DNA from: Turnera subulata
Taxonomy: Eukaryota; Streptophyta; Magnoliopsida; Malpighiales; Passifloraceae
Direction of reading: 5' to 3'
NCBI GenBank assembly: GCA_028386065.3
Contig: JAKUCV010003048.1
Coordinates: 1-64,000 of the forward strand
DNA: 64,000 nucleotides
The position numbers were made by a program, and so were the translations under genes. Positions 11,458 through 21,145 of this stretch are shown one piece after another. How positions within the stretch are numbered: the first letter of the stretch is position 1; each line of letters starts with the position of its first letter. The notes under the pieces were generated by a model, which searched no databases, had not been told where the DNA came from, and saw only the letters and a program-made list of their open reading frames with translations.

Positions 11458-12036
11458 TGTGACCATAGGTCCGTGACTCGGAGCTATAGTTGGTGAGTGG
11501 AAGTAAATTAGTCGGGCTGGATTTAACTCACGGTTGCATTGCACAAGCATGCATAATTTATTTATTGTTGAATATCTTTGTGAGATATGGTGTCTATGTG
11601 TATAGGCACGAGACATAATTTAGGTGCGACTGGTACTAGTGGTGGACAGACAGAGTGCCATCATAACTGAGGTGACTTTATAAGACTTATATACTTGTAT
11701 GAATACTTGTTGGTATGGTTAGGTAGTACTGCTTGCTGAGTATGCTTCATACTGTTGACTGTGTTGTGTACCTGGTTATTTATGTGCTGAACTACCGTGA
11801 CAATAAATATGTGTTATTTGCCATGTGATCCTCCTATGAGCTGTTATTACCATGCTTGTGATATATGCTGACTTGCTATATCCTGTACATTGTGAGCTTA
11901 GGCTCTGTTAGAGAACCTCTGTAACGGTACACAACTTAGATACGACTTGAGGTGACACTCATACAAATTTCATAATTGGTAACATAATGTACCTGAATAA
12001 TTAATAAGTTCTACTGTGGGCTGTTGACCGGTAGCA

Positions 12037-12320
12037 CCGAGAGGGAAGAGAGGGTACCCCTCGGGTTCTGTTATTTTAGTGAATTGTATTCTCAGAGATG
12101 GCGACGAGGGAATTGTTGGGTACACCCTCGGTTAGTATATTAGTGAGAGTACCCCTCACAGAGCTGGCGCCTTGGGGATTTGTCTGGTGTACTCCTTGGT
12201 TATTTGTTATTATTCATTTCTTTTGGTGAGAGCACCCCTCACAGAGCTGGCGACTTGGGGACTGACGGGTGTGCCCTAAGATTTTTGTATTATAATTTCT
12301 TTGAGGAGAGCACCCCTCCT
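12037..12320. repeat. Hairpins with AGYACCC loops and varying stems in the solo LTR
   Basis: GTGAG/CTCAC around AGTACCC (12143-12159), GTGAG/CTCAC around AGCACCC (12226-12242) and AGGAG/CTCCT around AGCACCC (12304-12320). Each is followed by (A)GAGCTG. A longer related one pairs CCGAG with CTCGG (12037-12064). The loop is constant while the stem changes on both sides. Confidence 0.65.
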
Positions 12321-12390
12321 AGAGCTGTCGGCCACTTGATTGTTGGTGGTTTTCTTTTTCGGAACTTACCCATTCCGGTGTTGATATTTA

Positions 12391-12392
<2 letters not shown>

Positions 12393-12422
<30 letters not shown>
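12393..12422. repeat. (AT)n microsatellite
   Basis: About fifteen AT repeats near the 3' end of the solo LTR. Confidence 0.9.
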
Positions 12423-12425
<3 letters not shown>

Positions 12426-13107
12426 ACTATCTTTGGGCATATGCCCTGGGGAGCTGGCCAGTCGCTACCGCGCCCGACGCACACAGTAGAGGGCCCTTAA
12501 TAATGATAAGTATATGATAACCAGATAATTCACCTAACACTTGTACGTGTGGTATTTGGCACATGTTGATTGTGTGTGTATACTTGTGCTCGTGGACTTA
12601 CTCACCCTACGAGCTTGTCTTCGTGTGCCTGAATTTTTGTCTTATATTGTACATTGAGTAGGCGACTCATATAAATCGCCATCGTGGTTTTACAGATCAT
12701 TAGTAGCTTGTTGACGGTTGCTCTTACCTCGGGTATCAGACTTTTGCATTTCAGCAGGTAGCTGCGTTTCCTTCCTGGTGGATCCATAGAGTTGACTCAT
12801 ATATGATCTACACTTGTCATTGACATTACTATTATTTTTCTACTGCTTACTATTGTCGGGATACTGTTTTGGTTTCTTGGATTTTGATCAGTTGTTGTTC
12901 CGGTAGTTTTAACCGGTGTTACTTTGGCTAGATAAGCCTGGTTTATATTCAACTTTTGTATCCCGATGTTTATTTTTAGTTACTCTGAGGTATTGAGATG
13001 ATGTTTTTACACAAAGTTTCGCATCCCTGGTTTTAAGGGTATTTTGGTCATTTTATTATTGTTTATATTTTGTGTTGTCGATTTTGGGATGCGGTCGTTT
13101 CAATATG

Positions 13108-14374
13108 TCATAGTAGAGAACAATCGTTTGGGTGACAAGCCTCAAGGAGGTCAGCAGGCAGCCCACGACATTCTCTTGAAACTTGGACCCCCACAAGCGC
13201 CACCGCCACCCATCCAGACTGTTTTCAACAATGGCCAACATAACAATGGCGCTTACCAGATGCCATTCAATCCAAATATGGCTCCCCGGTATGACAACTA
13301 CCACCAGGGGGGTAGCACAGATCCAACACCTCTTGAGAGTGTTGTTTATCGCCAAAGCCATCAAGCTATTTCTGATAAGAAGAACCATCAGACCGTTTGT
13401 TGTGGCCAGGACCAGAAGGCCACCACCAATCGTCATCAAGCCATTGTGAAAAGTTGGAACTTTCAAGCCATTCCCAATGGCCAGAATCAAAAGGCCATTC
13501 CTAATGGTCATGATCTGCAGGTTCTTGGGGCTGGCTACACAAAGAAGAAACCGATCAACACACCCAAGCCACAGATCGAGGTTGCAGGTTTTGATGCAAA
13601 GGTGAATAAGAGGGCAATAGAGATCACCTACGAGGTTACACGATGTTCTGAGTGCAGGAGGGTGAATCGTAACTACATCCAGGATGATCAGGCCCTTAGC
13701 ACCCAAGGATCATAGGTGGCATGAGAACCAGCCGAGAAAGCAGCCATAGTGAACACCAATTTCTCCACACGAGTACCTGAAGGATTTGGAGGCTCGATTT
13801 GTGAAATTTTTTCTTATAAGGACCTAGAAGAGGCATATGCAGCGCCTGAGGCAAGAACTAGGTGTCAGTCACTAGACCTTTTTGAAGAGAATAGTGAGAC
13901 CACGAGCCGAGGTGAGTCCAGAGAATGAAGTCTCAAGGAGACCGGTGGCAGACAGACTTGGTGATCGCCCACCGGTCAAGGACAGACAATCAGGGCCTGG
14001 GAGATCAGTAACCAACACCCGGGGTCGTCCAGCATCCAGATCACAAAAAGAGATGAAACGACCAACTCAAAAGACTAGGCCGCTATAGTCAAGGCTACCA
14101 ACCAAGGTATGGATCCCTAAACGAAGACCGCCCATAGATCTGAAGGAACTTTTGGAGGAAGATGGTGCCTTCCTTGAAGCAAACGAAGGAGGTATGGAGA
14201 TGCTACAGGCTATACAGTTTGGCTCCCTACCAGCGAAGGCTCCAATTACTAAGTATTTTGTGTTGCCTATCTTCTTCAAGGCTAGACCAATGATCGTTGC
14301 TATAAAGCATGTGGTAGAAGTTCCATGTTTAGAAGCTGAACCTGGGACCAAATTCTTAGGCTTAGGTTTATTGT
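13108..14374 (+). pseudogene. gag-like region, right part, of the pol-less element
   Basis: An open frame runs to 13715, giving a P/Q/N-rich product with short repeats of the type QAIPNGQ. More broken frames follow to 14379. A segment at about 14095-14370 reads as a compact protein-like stretch containing PPIDLKELL and ITKYFVLPIFFKARP, which I do not recognise. No CCHC knuckle or enzyme motif is seen. It abuts the right LTR at 14375. Confidence 0.35.
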
Positions 14375-15312
14375 TGTAGCGATTGACCCTTTGAACTATT
14401 ATGAGTGGTCTCTATAACAATTGATCCTTTGAACTACTTTGGGTGGCCGCTATGGCGATTGGCCCAACTCAATTATAGGTGGTCGCTGTGGCGATTGGCC
14501 CAAGAGTATTATTGGTAGTCGCTGTAGAGACTGGCCAAGACAATTGTAGGTGGTCGTTGTGGAGACTGGTCCAAGACGATTTTAGGTGGTCGTTGTGACG
14601 ATTGGCCTTTGAGTTGTTATGGGTGACTGCTGTGGCGGTAGGCCCTTATTGATTTTATGGGCCCATCGGGTTAATCGGTGGGGTTGGCGAAGCCCAAGAG
14701 TTTTGTCCCATTTTGATCAAAGGGGAACGGTCATTAAGGGATCGATTCAGTTGTTGAGGGAGATTGATCACCGGTTATGATGGGGATTTGAGGTATCAAA
14801 GGCTTGAGATCGATTCGGTGATAAGGGAGCATTTGAACAATTTCAATTGGAGATTGATTAAAATCTTATCTAGGTGATTCTGGATTTAACTTTGACAGTT
14901 TGTTGGATTTTAAAAACTAAATAAGGTTATCTTGATTTTATCTATCTGTTGCACTTTGAATATCGCCTATATAAGGCAGTTGATAAGGCTTGTATCGATA
15001 TCCAATGATCAATCAAAAACACATTATCTTTTTACTAGTTTACTCTATCGCTCACTAGTGTAGAATTACTATGTCTTCCTTAGTATAATATAGCTTAGAA
15101 AATCAAAACACCAAAACCCGGTACAGGGCGCATGACATCCGTCTGTTCGGCCCTACAACAGTTGGATTCGGTGGTCGGTTTAGCCTTTCAACGGTCGGAT
15201 TGGCAAGTCAACATCAAAACCCGGTCCAGGAAGTGCGACGCCGTCCGTTCGGCCTATCAACAGGTCAGATCCGGTAAAACCGTTGGTCGCTCACTGTTCA
15301 ATATAGCGAACA
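14375..15312 (+). repeat. 3' LTR of the pol-less element
   Basis: Direct copy of 8425-9379 with scattered substitutions and small indels. The TATA-like TATATAAGG at 14968-14976 is retained. Beyond about 15312 the two copies no longer align. Confidence 0.7.
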
Positions 15313-15959
15313 CCTGCAATTTTTTTCAAGATAGTTTTGAGTGATACATTTCAATTGGGCTTGTAATACGCAAATGAGGAATCGAGACAAGAAACTTACA
15401 ATCACAGGCCACCTTGCTCGACTGACTCAGCCTCAACTTTGTTTTGCATATTTGGCCCGAAATTCCTTTCATTTCCCAGTTCCAAAAATCTTTTCATCTC
15501 CCAGTGTTGTGCTCTTGACAAGCATGTCTTACTTGAATACTACTTTTTGCATTTTCGACACTAGTTATTGATGGCCAGAGACCAACCTTTCTTTGGATTT
15601 TTTCTGTACTGAATTCCAAAATCGTCAATATTTCAGCATTTAAAAGAGTCCGGGATTATAAACCTTCTTAATTATTAGCATTTCAATCTGGTGTTATAAA
15701 CCTTAATTATTAACAAATCGTATCCAACCATATTGAGACCGTTATGTTGGTGAGGTTTAAACTCTTAGCCTGATGAGAGTGTTGATTGAACCTCATCTAT
15801 CTTGCTCTATATATGGAGTATGCAACTTATGAAAGAGTACTTTAGATAAACATTCTATGGGTAAAAGCTCTTTCATGTACCTCGATTTTTCAATTTATCC
15901 CGCTTATATACCCCGAGTTTCATTTGTCCTAATTATGTACTCCAAGTTTTCTTTTTTCT
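15313..15959. other. Unassigned intergenic DNA
   Basis: No gene or clear repeat. Short open frames have no domain. The last 100 bases (TACCTCGATTTTTCAA, then TATACCCCGAG) begin to resemble the inverted-repeat element that follows. Confidence 0.5.
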
Positions 15960-16990
15960 TTTCGGGTTTTTGGGTTTTTTGTGCCCCCAAGTTTAGTGGT
16001 TTGGCAAATTTGGTACCCCGACATTTTTTTTGGCCGGGCATATACCCCGAGATTGCATGGGCAGGCCAATCGTAGACCCCTGGTCAGGCACCTGCTGACG
16101 TGGAAGCTGGCCGAGTATTTGCCCGTGTTACTGTAGTAAAACGACGTCGTTTTAGAGGATTGGCTGGACATGTAGGATCCATGTGTCTTTGTGGGCTCCG
16201 CATGCAACCAACCCCGGGCTTTCCACCCAACCGACCCGAAATTTGTTGGATACCGAAATGAAAGCTAACCCGATTTTGATTATTTATTTAATCATTTTTC
16301 TTTCTTTTAATCATATTTTATTTTTAACAATATTAAAAATGAGTAAAACTTAATTTCCAAAAATTTTACTTGGTTCTAAATAAATACACCTTATTACGCT
16401 GGATTTATTATTTTTAAAATTTTATTTTTTTAATATACTAATTTCTAAAAATTCCTATTTCCTATTTAAATTATAAATTAGAAAGAACAATTATTGAACC
16501 AGATGTATTGAGTTAGTTTATTATTTTACTTTCCTTATTTTTCCAAAACTAATACTTTAATTCTTAAGGGTTTTGGGGTTTTCTCGGCCCCCATGTTTAG
16601 TGGTTTGGCCAATTTGGTACCCCGACATTTCTTTTTGGCCGGGCACAGACCCCGAGATTGCATGGGCAGGCCAAACATAGATCCCTGGTCCGGAGCGGTT
16701 TCGGTTCGGTATGGGAAGAATTTGGGGCTTTGAGTGTAGTGGGCCCCGCTAAGCCACCTGTGTCCGACGTGGCATGAAACGGAGACGTTTTCTCACTTAA
16801 AACAACGTCGTTTTGCTACAGTAACACACGCAAATACCCGGACAGCCTCCACGTCAGTCGGTGCCTGACCAGGGGTCTACATTTGGCCTGTTCATGCATT
16901 CACGGGGTATATGCCCGGCCAAAAAAATGTCGAGGTACCAAATTGGCCAAACTACTGAACATAGAGCCCAAAAAACCCAAAAACCCTTTC
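15960..16990. mobile_element. Inverted-repeat element with about 190-bp arms, probable non-autonomous transposon
   Basis: The arm at about 15964-16155 (starting near GGGTTTTTGGG, ending AAACGACGTCGTTTTA) is matched in reverse complement by about 16797-16987. Matching stretches include TTGGCCGGGCATATACCCCG and GACCCCTGGTCAGGCACC. A third, direct partial copy lies at about 16567-16690. The centre (16230-16560) is very AT-rich. I cannot find a clean target duplication, so the ends and class are open. No coding region is present. Confidence 0.6.
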
Positions 16991-17560
16991 TTTTCTTAAT
17001 CTTATACTCTGGGATGCCCGGATACGTGCCAAAATATAGCACCATAGATGCCATATATAGGTCTAATCGTCTTTTTGTAGAAGGCAATACCTTACCACAT
17101 GATAACTTTGTGAGGAGAACTAAGGATTCACTAGTTCGGATCCATGTCCTAAGGTTGAGTGCAATAGTGTTATTCATGGAGCTTTATTAGATATAAGCCA
17201 TAGATGCAGCTTTCGCACCTTAAACAACCATTGTGAACTTTATAAAAGATTGGCAAAAAGTAATCAGCATTAATTTTCATAAGAGCTAGCTATTAGAATT
17301 CATGTTGGAACTATATAATTCAGACATTGTGTCACAATACAGCACTTGAGCAAAAATACTTCAGTGCAAAAAAAGAAAACGTCGAAGACACTGGAAAGAA
17401 TGGATCACCTTTCGATATGTGAAAGTACAACAGAAAAAAAAATTCCAATCCGGCCACCATTTTCGACATGGTCTCTGAGCGCAACATTCATCATCATCTG
17501 AGGAACAGCTTCCTCTATTATTGTTTACCAATCCCTCTAGCTACTTGGTCGTCGATAGCA
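16991..17560. other. Unassigned DNA downstream of the minus-strand zinc-finger gene
   Basis: AT-rich, with no gene or repeat recognised. It should contain the 3' UTR and polyadenylation site of the gene at 17561-18199. Confidence 0.5.
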
Positions 17561-18199
17561 CTAGCTAGATGTGGTGGATTCATCTTGAGGAGGCCCCGCA
17601 GGATTGATGAGAAGTTGTTGGTCACAGCTACTCGTTGCCTTATCATCAGATCTCCTCCTTTTTGCATGCGAATTCATGTGCCCGCCTAAAGCACTCCCGT
17701 TAGGAAACAATGCCTCGCAGATAACGCACTGCTGGTCATCATCAGTTTGGGTTTCTTCGGTTGTGATGGGTTTTATAGGGTTGTTGGTAATAAGGCCAAC
17801 ACCGCCGCACCCTACAGGTGGAATTTGGTGGAAGAATGGACGATTAAAGGAAGTGAGAACAGGAGGAGCCTGCAAGTTCTCGACAGGAAAAGAAGAATAG
17901 GAGGCTGGCTGCCTTTCTGATATAGCAGCAATAGGACTCGAAGCAACACCATGAGAAGGAATCACTATGGATTTAGTTTCCGCTCTGGTAGAGGGTGGAA
18001 GATTCTGGTGTGTTGGTTCAGTTTGAAGAGAAGATGATGATTTGGATTCAGAAGACAATCTGATGGTGCCATCAACGAAAAACATGCGGGACATGTTTGA
18101 AATGTTTGGGAGTTGAAATTCTTTGCCTAAGGGGTCCGCGACCCTAAACCATTCATCACAATATTGTTGGGGATCATTCTCAACAATATTCTTGGCCAT
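17561..18199 (-). CDS. Single C2H2 zinc-finger protein (SALGGH type), 212 aa
   Basis: Reads on - from the ATG at 18199 (MAKNIVEND). An in-frame ATG 36 bases further up gives a Phe-rich extension read from a poly-A/T tract and is less likely. One finger lies near the C-terminus: C158, C161, H174, H178 (CX2CX12HX3H). It has SALGGH at 169-174, a variant of the plant QALGGH motif that contacts DNA. A basic patch (KRRR, 180-183) follows and may act as nuclear signal. The N-terminal two thirds is Ser/Pro/Gln-rich and probably disordered. No clear EAR repressor motif is seen. Intronless, as is common for plant C2H2 factors. Likely a nuclear DNA-binding regulator; targets unknown. Confidence 0.75.
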   Translation of the reverse strand: MAKNIVENDPQQYCDEWFRVADPLGKEFQLPNISNMSRMFFVDGTIRLSSESKSSSSLQTEPTHQNLPPSTRAETKSIVIPSHGVASSPIAAISERQPASYSSFPVENLQAPPVLTSFNRPFFHQIPPVGCGGVGLITNNPIKPITTEETQTDDDQQCVICEALFPNGSALGGHMNSHAKRRRSDDKATSSCDQQLLINPAGPPQDESTTSS

Positions 18200-18239
18200 G
18201 GAATAAAAAAAAAAAAGAAGGGTACTGATAATCAATCTT

Positions 18240-20401
18240 GTGCCTCTACAGATATGAGAGTGAAGTCACTTCTTTGCTAATTAGTGATTAAGCTCGGTTA
18301 ATGAAGAACAGATTAACATATAAAATGTCAGGGGAGAGAAGAGGTACATGTACATAAGTGTTTTTTTTTTTCTTTTTTTACTGATATACGGGTCACCCGC
18401 TATGTATGTCACTTAATTACTTTCACTGTTCTGATGGTTTAGTTATTAAGAATCAAAAAGTTTGTTTGAATTGTTTATCTTATCCCAAGAACTTAACAAT
18501 TTTGCATAGACAATGCACGACTATTTCTCAGTTGGTCAATCTTAAAAAAAAAAAAATTAAAATTAGCTATTGGGTTCCAATGTAAAACCCTCGCCGATGT
18601 GCAATCTTCCCTGGATTTAAAGAAGAACTCATCTTCATAAGCAATTGAGATCAACATCAGTCATGCTTGAAAAGGTAACAAACAATGAATCATTTACAAC
18701 CTGGATTATGGCTAGCTGGATATTAGCGTGTGAATTATGCTCATCTACATATAAAAAAAAAAAGGAGAGAGCTAATTCATGGTAACAAGGTTAGTAAGCC
18801 TGGGGTTGTCACTCACATAAATGTTAAAGAAAACTTCAAATCCAATTTGTTTTCTGAGTATATCCTCTTCACAGCCTACCATAATAATATACTTACTGCT
18901 CTTCAAAAAAATAAAGGTAGGTATCCAGATGCACTTTGGTTTCACCAAATTAAGAAGCAAAATTATTTGAATAAAATTTGACAAAGGAAGTAAGTAATAA
19001 TCTTATGTGCATATCTACAGTCTTTCCAGTGCATGAACCACAATCTGCTGGTTTGGATACATGGAGGCAAGATTGGCAATTTAAAGCGATGGAATAGATT
19101 TTCTTATCGGTTCTGCAGTGTTTGTGATGATTAAACCTACTAAGCCCTACCAACTTGTGTTGGTCCCAGTGGAGAAGGCTGGGTCCTTTAAGCATCAATC
19201 GGGGTTTAAATCCAGGTGATGTGAATGGAGCATGCACAGTTGATAGAGTGTATCTTAACAGGTGCTTTTCGAAGTCCGGAAAAGATTAGTCTCGTGTCGA
19301 CTAGGATAATAATATAAAAAAAACTTACTTTGCCCTGACGGATTAGGAAAGCTAGTCCCCCCTTGGTGGATTGGGTACCGCTGTAATACCCCGCCGCCGA
19401 TAACCATGTTGTAATTAAACCCTTGAATTCAATGCTACGGCTATTATCTTATCATGCATGTGACCCGTATATCAATCACTATATGTTAAACCGGAAACAT
19501 CTAATAGATTTTAGTGGTGGCATGTATCATGTTTTACGTAAGAATGAATTAATCGTGTCAAGTAGCAATTTTTACACGAGTTATTTTCTCAATAATATGA
19601 TATAATTAAATATAATAATAATTTTTATTTTTTAGAGTTAATTTTTAATATTCATGAATTTTTTACATTCTATTAAATTATCCTTAAATTAAGTATAAAT
19701 TCTTGAAATTCTTATTGTATCATGTGGCTTGGGATTGTACAAAACTTAAGAATTCTACTATGTCTCTTGAAGTTTTTTTTTTTTAGATAATTTTTTATTA
19801 AGTACAAATTCTTAGATTTTTCTACATCCTAGGCTTATAAATAAAGGAAGGGATGTCACCTCAAGCACGGGAAGAGATTAGTCCGATAGTCGACTAGGAT
19901 ACTCTTCAGGCATAAAATAAAAAAATAAAGGAGGAGAACACACGTATTAAGAGTGACACACGCCTCCTTTGTAATCACATTTAGGAAGACAAAATAATAA
20001 CAACTTTCACTCTGTCCATTCTTTCCTCCTCTTATTCCTTGGTCTACATTTTTGTATCATATTTTCATTAGCTTCAAGATCAATCTTGAAAGTAAAATTC
20101 ACACTCTCAATTTGTTCACAATAAAAAATAATTTCAAAGGGCAAGTTTCGACAAAATCAAGGTAGATTTAAATATTATTTTTCTTATTTTTTTTAGAAAA
20201 TAGATTTTTTATATTGAGGCTTTTTTTATATGTCACCACCCAATCCGTACTTAACACGAAGGGGTAACTAGTTATATCATATAATCACACTTCCCGTCGT
20301 AAACACCTTATAAGACGAGCCCAAGTAAAACAGAATCGTACAGGCCCATTAAGGGGTTAAATTTGTGTTAGTTTTTTTAAGATTTTTACTATTTTATGGC
20401 C
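18240..20401. other. Unassigned AT-rich intergenic DNA with repeat scraps
   Basis: No gene recognised. Two related scraps (AGATTAGTC, then GTCGACTAGGAT) at about 19283-19310 and 19873-19902 look like fragments of one dispersed repeat. The rest is AT-rich. The part next to 18200 should contain the promoter of the minus-strand zinc-finger gene. Confidence 0.5.
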
Positions 20402-20409
20402 TTAGCAAA

Positions 20410-20805
20410 CAGGGGCGGATCCAAGAATTTGTGTTAGTAGGGGCCAAATTTATGAGAATAAATTTTGGGTGGGGGGCAAATTTGTACAAAATCTGTGAAA
20501 AATCAAAAAATTGGTAAGAAGTGCAGCAATGGGACTCAAACCCACGCACAAAAGCCACACTCCAAGCATCACTCACCACCAAACCAGTGTTATCAACCCG
20601 GACCGGCCTTCTTACCCGGCTAGGCCTCCGGGTTTCTGATCTTTTTGTTAATTTCTTGGAGGCCCGACCGGTTCAACCTCCGGTTCGGGTTTAATAACAT
20701 TGCACCAAACCACTATGTATTTCATGTTATTATATTACCATAAATATACATATTTTCGATTTAGGGGGGTCTGGGCCCCACTTGGCCCTCCTAAATCCGC
20801 CCCTG
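20410..20805. mobile_element. hAT-like MITE, 396 bp, 8-bp duplication TTAGCAAA
   Basis: Ends CAGGGGCGGAT and ATCCGCCCCTG are inverted copies. TTAGCAAA flanks both sides (20402-20409 and 20806-20813). An 8-bp duplication with CAGGG-type ends is characteristic of hAT elements. No transposase is present, so it is non-autonomous. It carries a second MITE at 20585-20702. Confidence 0.9.
20585..20702. mobile_element. Small MITE (118 bp) nested in the hAT-like MITE, 8-bp duplication CACCAAAC
   Basis: Starts CAGTGTTATCAACCCGG and ends CGGGTTTAATAACATTG, imperfect inverted repeats. CACCAAAC stands on each side (20577-20584 and 20703-20710). Its ends match those of the MITE at 41257-41613, so both belong to one family. 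Confidence 0.85.
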
Positions 20806-20994
20806 TTAGCAAAGGCAGGCGTTTACTTTCAAATTAAGTCTTTTATTATGCATGTGTGAATATAATTCCATGAACTTTCCAGGTTGTGGATCTAAATTAA
20901 TTGATGATGTTCTTGCCATGGCTAAATCATTGTCAGTGTGCAATCATCATCATTATTTCAACGGTTTCCAGTTCCACCATGAGAAAACCTCATG

Positions 20995-21145
20995 CTGTTT
21001 GTTAGACCTGCAATTCGTGTTGTAGTATCGGGTTCGTGTCGAGTTAAACATGTAAATGGATTCAGATTCTTCAACCCGACCCGACCTATTAAATAATCGT
21101 GTCCTGTTGTGTCTAACCCATTTACAATCATGTTGGGTTTGGTTG
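20995..21145. repeat. Left remnant of an older interrupted repeat (CGGGTTCGTGTCG type)
   Basis: Starts near GTTAGACCTGCAATTCGTG and contains CGGGTTCGTGTCGAG and CAACCCGACCCGACC. Similar but inverted sequence (CTCGTGTCGTGTCAGG, ending CTCTAAC) lies at about 38770-38880, beyond two later insertions. The two are probably halves of one older MITE-like repeat. Confidence 0.4.

Larger units (their letters stand above)
9759..13102 (+). mobile_element. Solo LTR (3.34 kb) of a Tekay-like gypsy family, duplication ATATG
   Basis: Starts GTAACGCCCAG (first base A instead of T of the usual TG) and ends GTCGTTTCA. The 5-bp direct repeat ATATG stands on each side (9754-9758 and 13103-13107). No internal region exists, so it arose by LTR-LTR recombination. 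Its start resembles that of the chromovirus LTRs at 26543 and 34532 (GTAACGCC, then ATTTTCATAATTT). It shares with them the block GACGCACACAGTAG next to GGGCCC (about 12475-12497 here). It has a TATA box at 10143-10150 followed by a pyrimidine-rich tract, hairpins at 11360-11457 and 12037-12320, and an (AT)n run at 12393-12422. Confidence 0.88.
8425..15312 (+). mobile_element. LTR retrotransposon without pol (non-autonomous, gypsy/TAT-like PBS), split by a solo LTR
   Basis: Two related direct repeats, both starting TGTAGCGATTGA, stand at 8425 and 14375 and can be followed to about 9379 and 15312. A primer-site-like sequence (CACCCAGTGGGAC) follows the left one at about 9432-9445. Internal DNA (about 9430-9758 plus 13103-14374) has gag-like low-complexity frames. 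It shows no protease, reverse transcriptase or integrase motif, so the element must have relied on another for movement. The last tens of bases of the two LTRs differ, so 3' boundaries are uncertain. A shared GGGCTTG near both flanks (8420 and about 15357) is suggestive but not a clean duplication. Confidence 0.7.

Noticed and set aside
13056..13706. 216-residue open frame on - opposite the gag-like frame
   Set aside because: Mirror of the + frame; hydrophobic product with no domain and overlapping the LTR boundary.
8420..15363. GGGCTTG on both sides of the pol-less element as its target duplication
   Set aside because: On the right it lies about 45 bases beyond the last alignable LTR base, and the preceding bases are not a CA end; the match may be chance.
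18490..18660. tRNA-like short pairings
   Set aside because: No A-box/B-box pair or cloverleaf could be fitted; no tRNA gene is supported anywhere in the window by eye.
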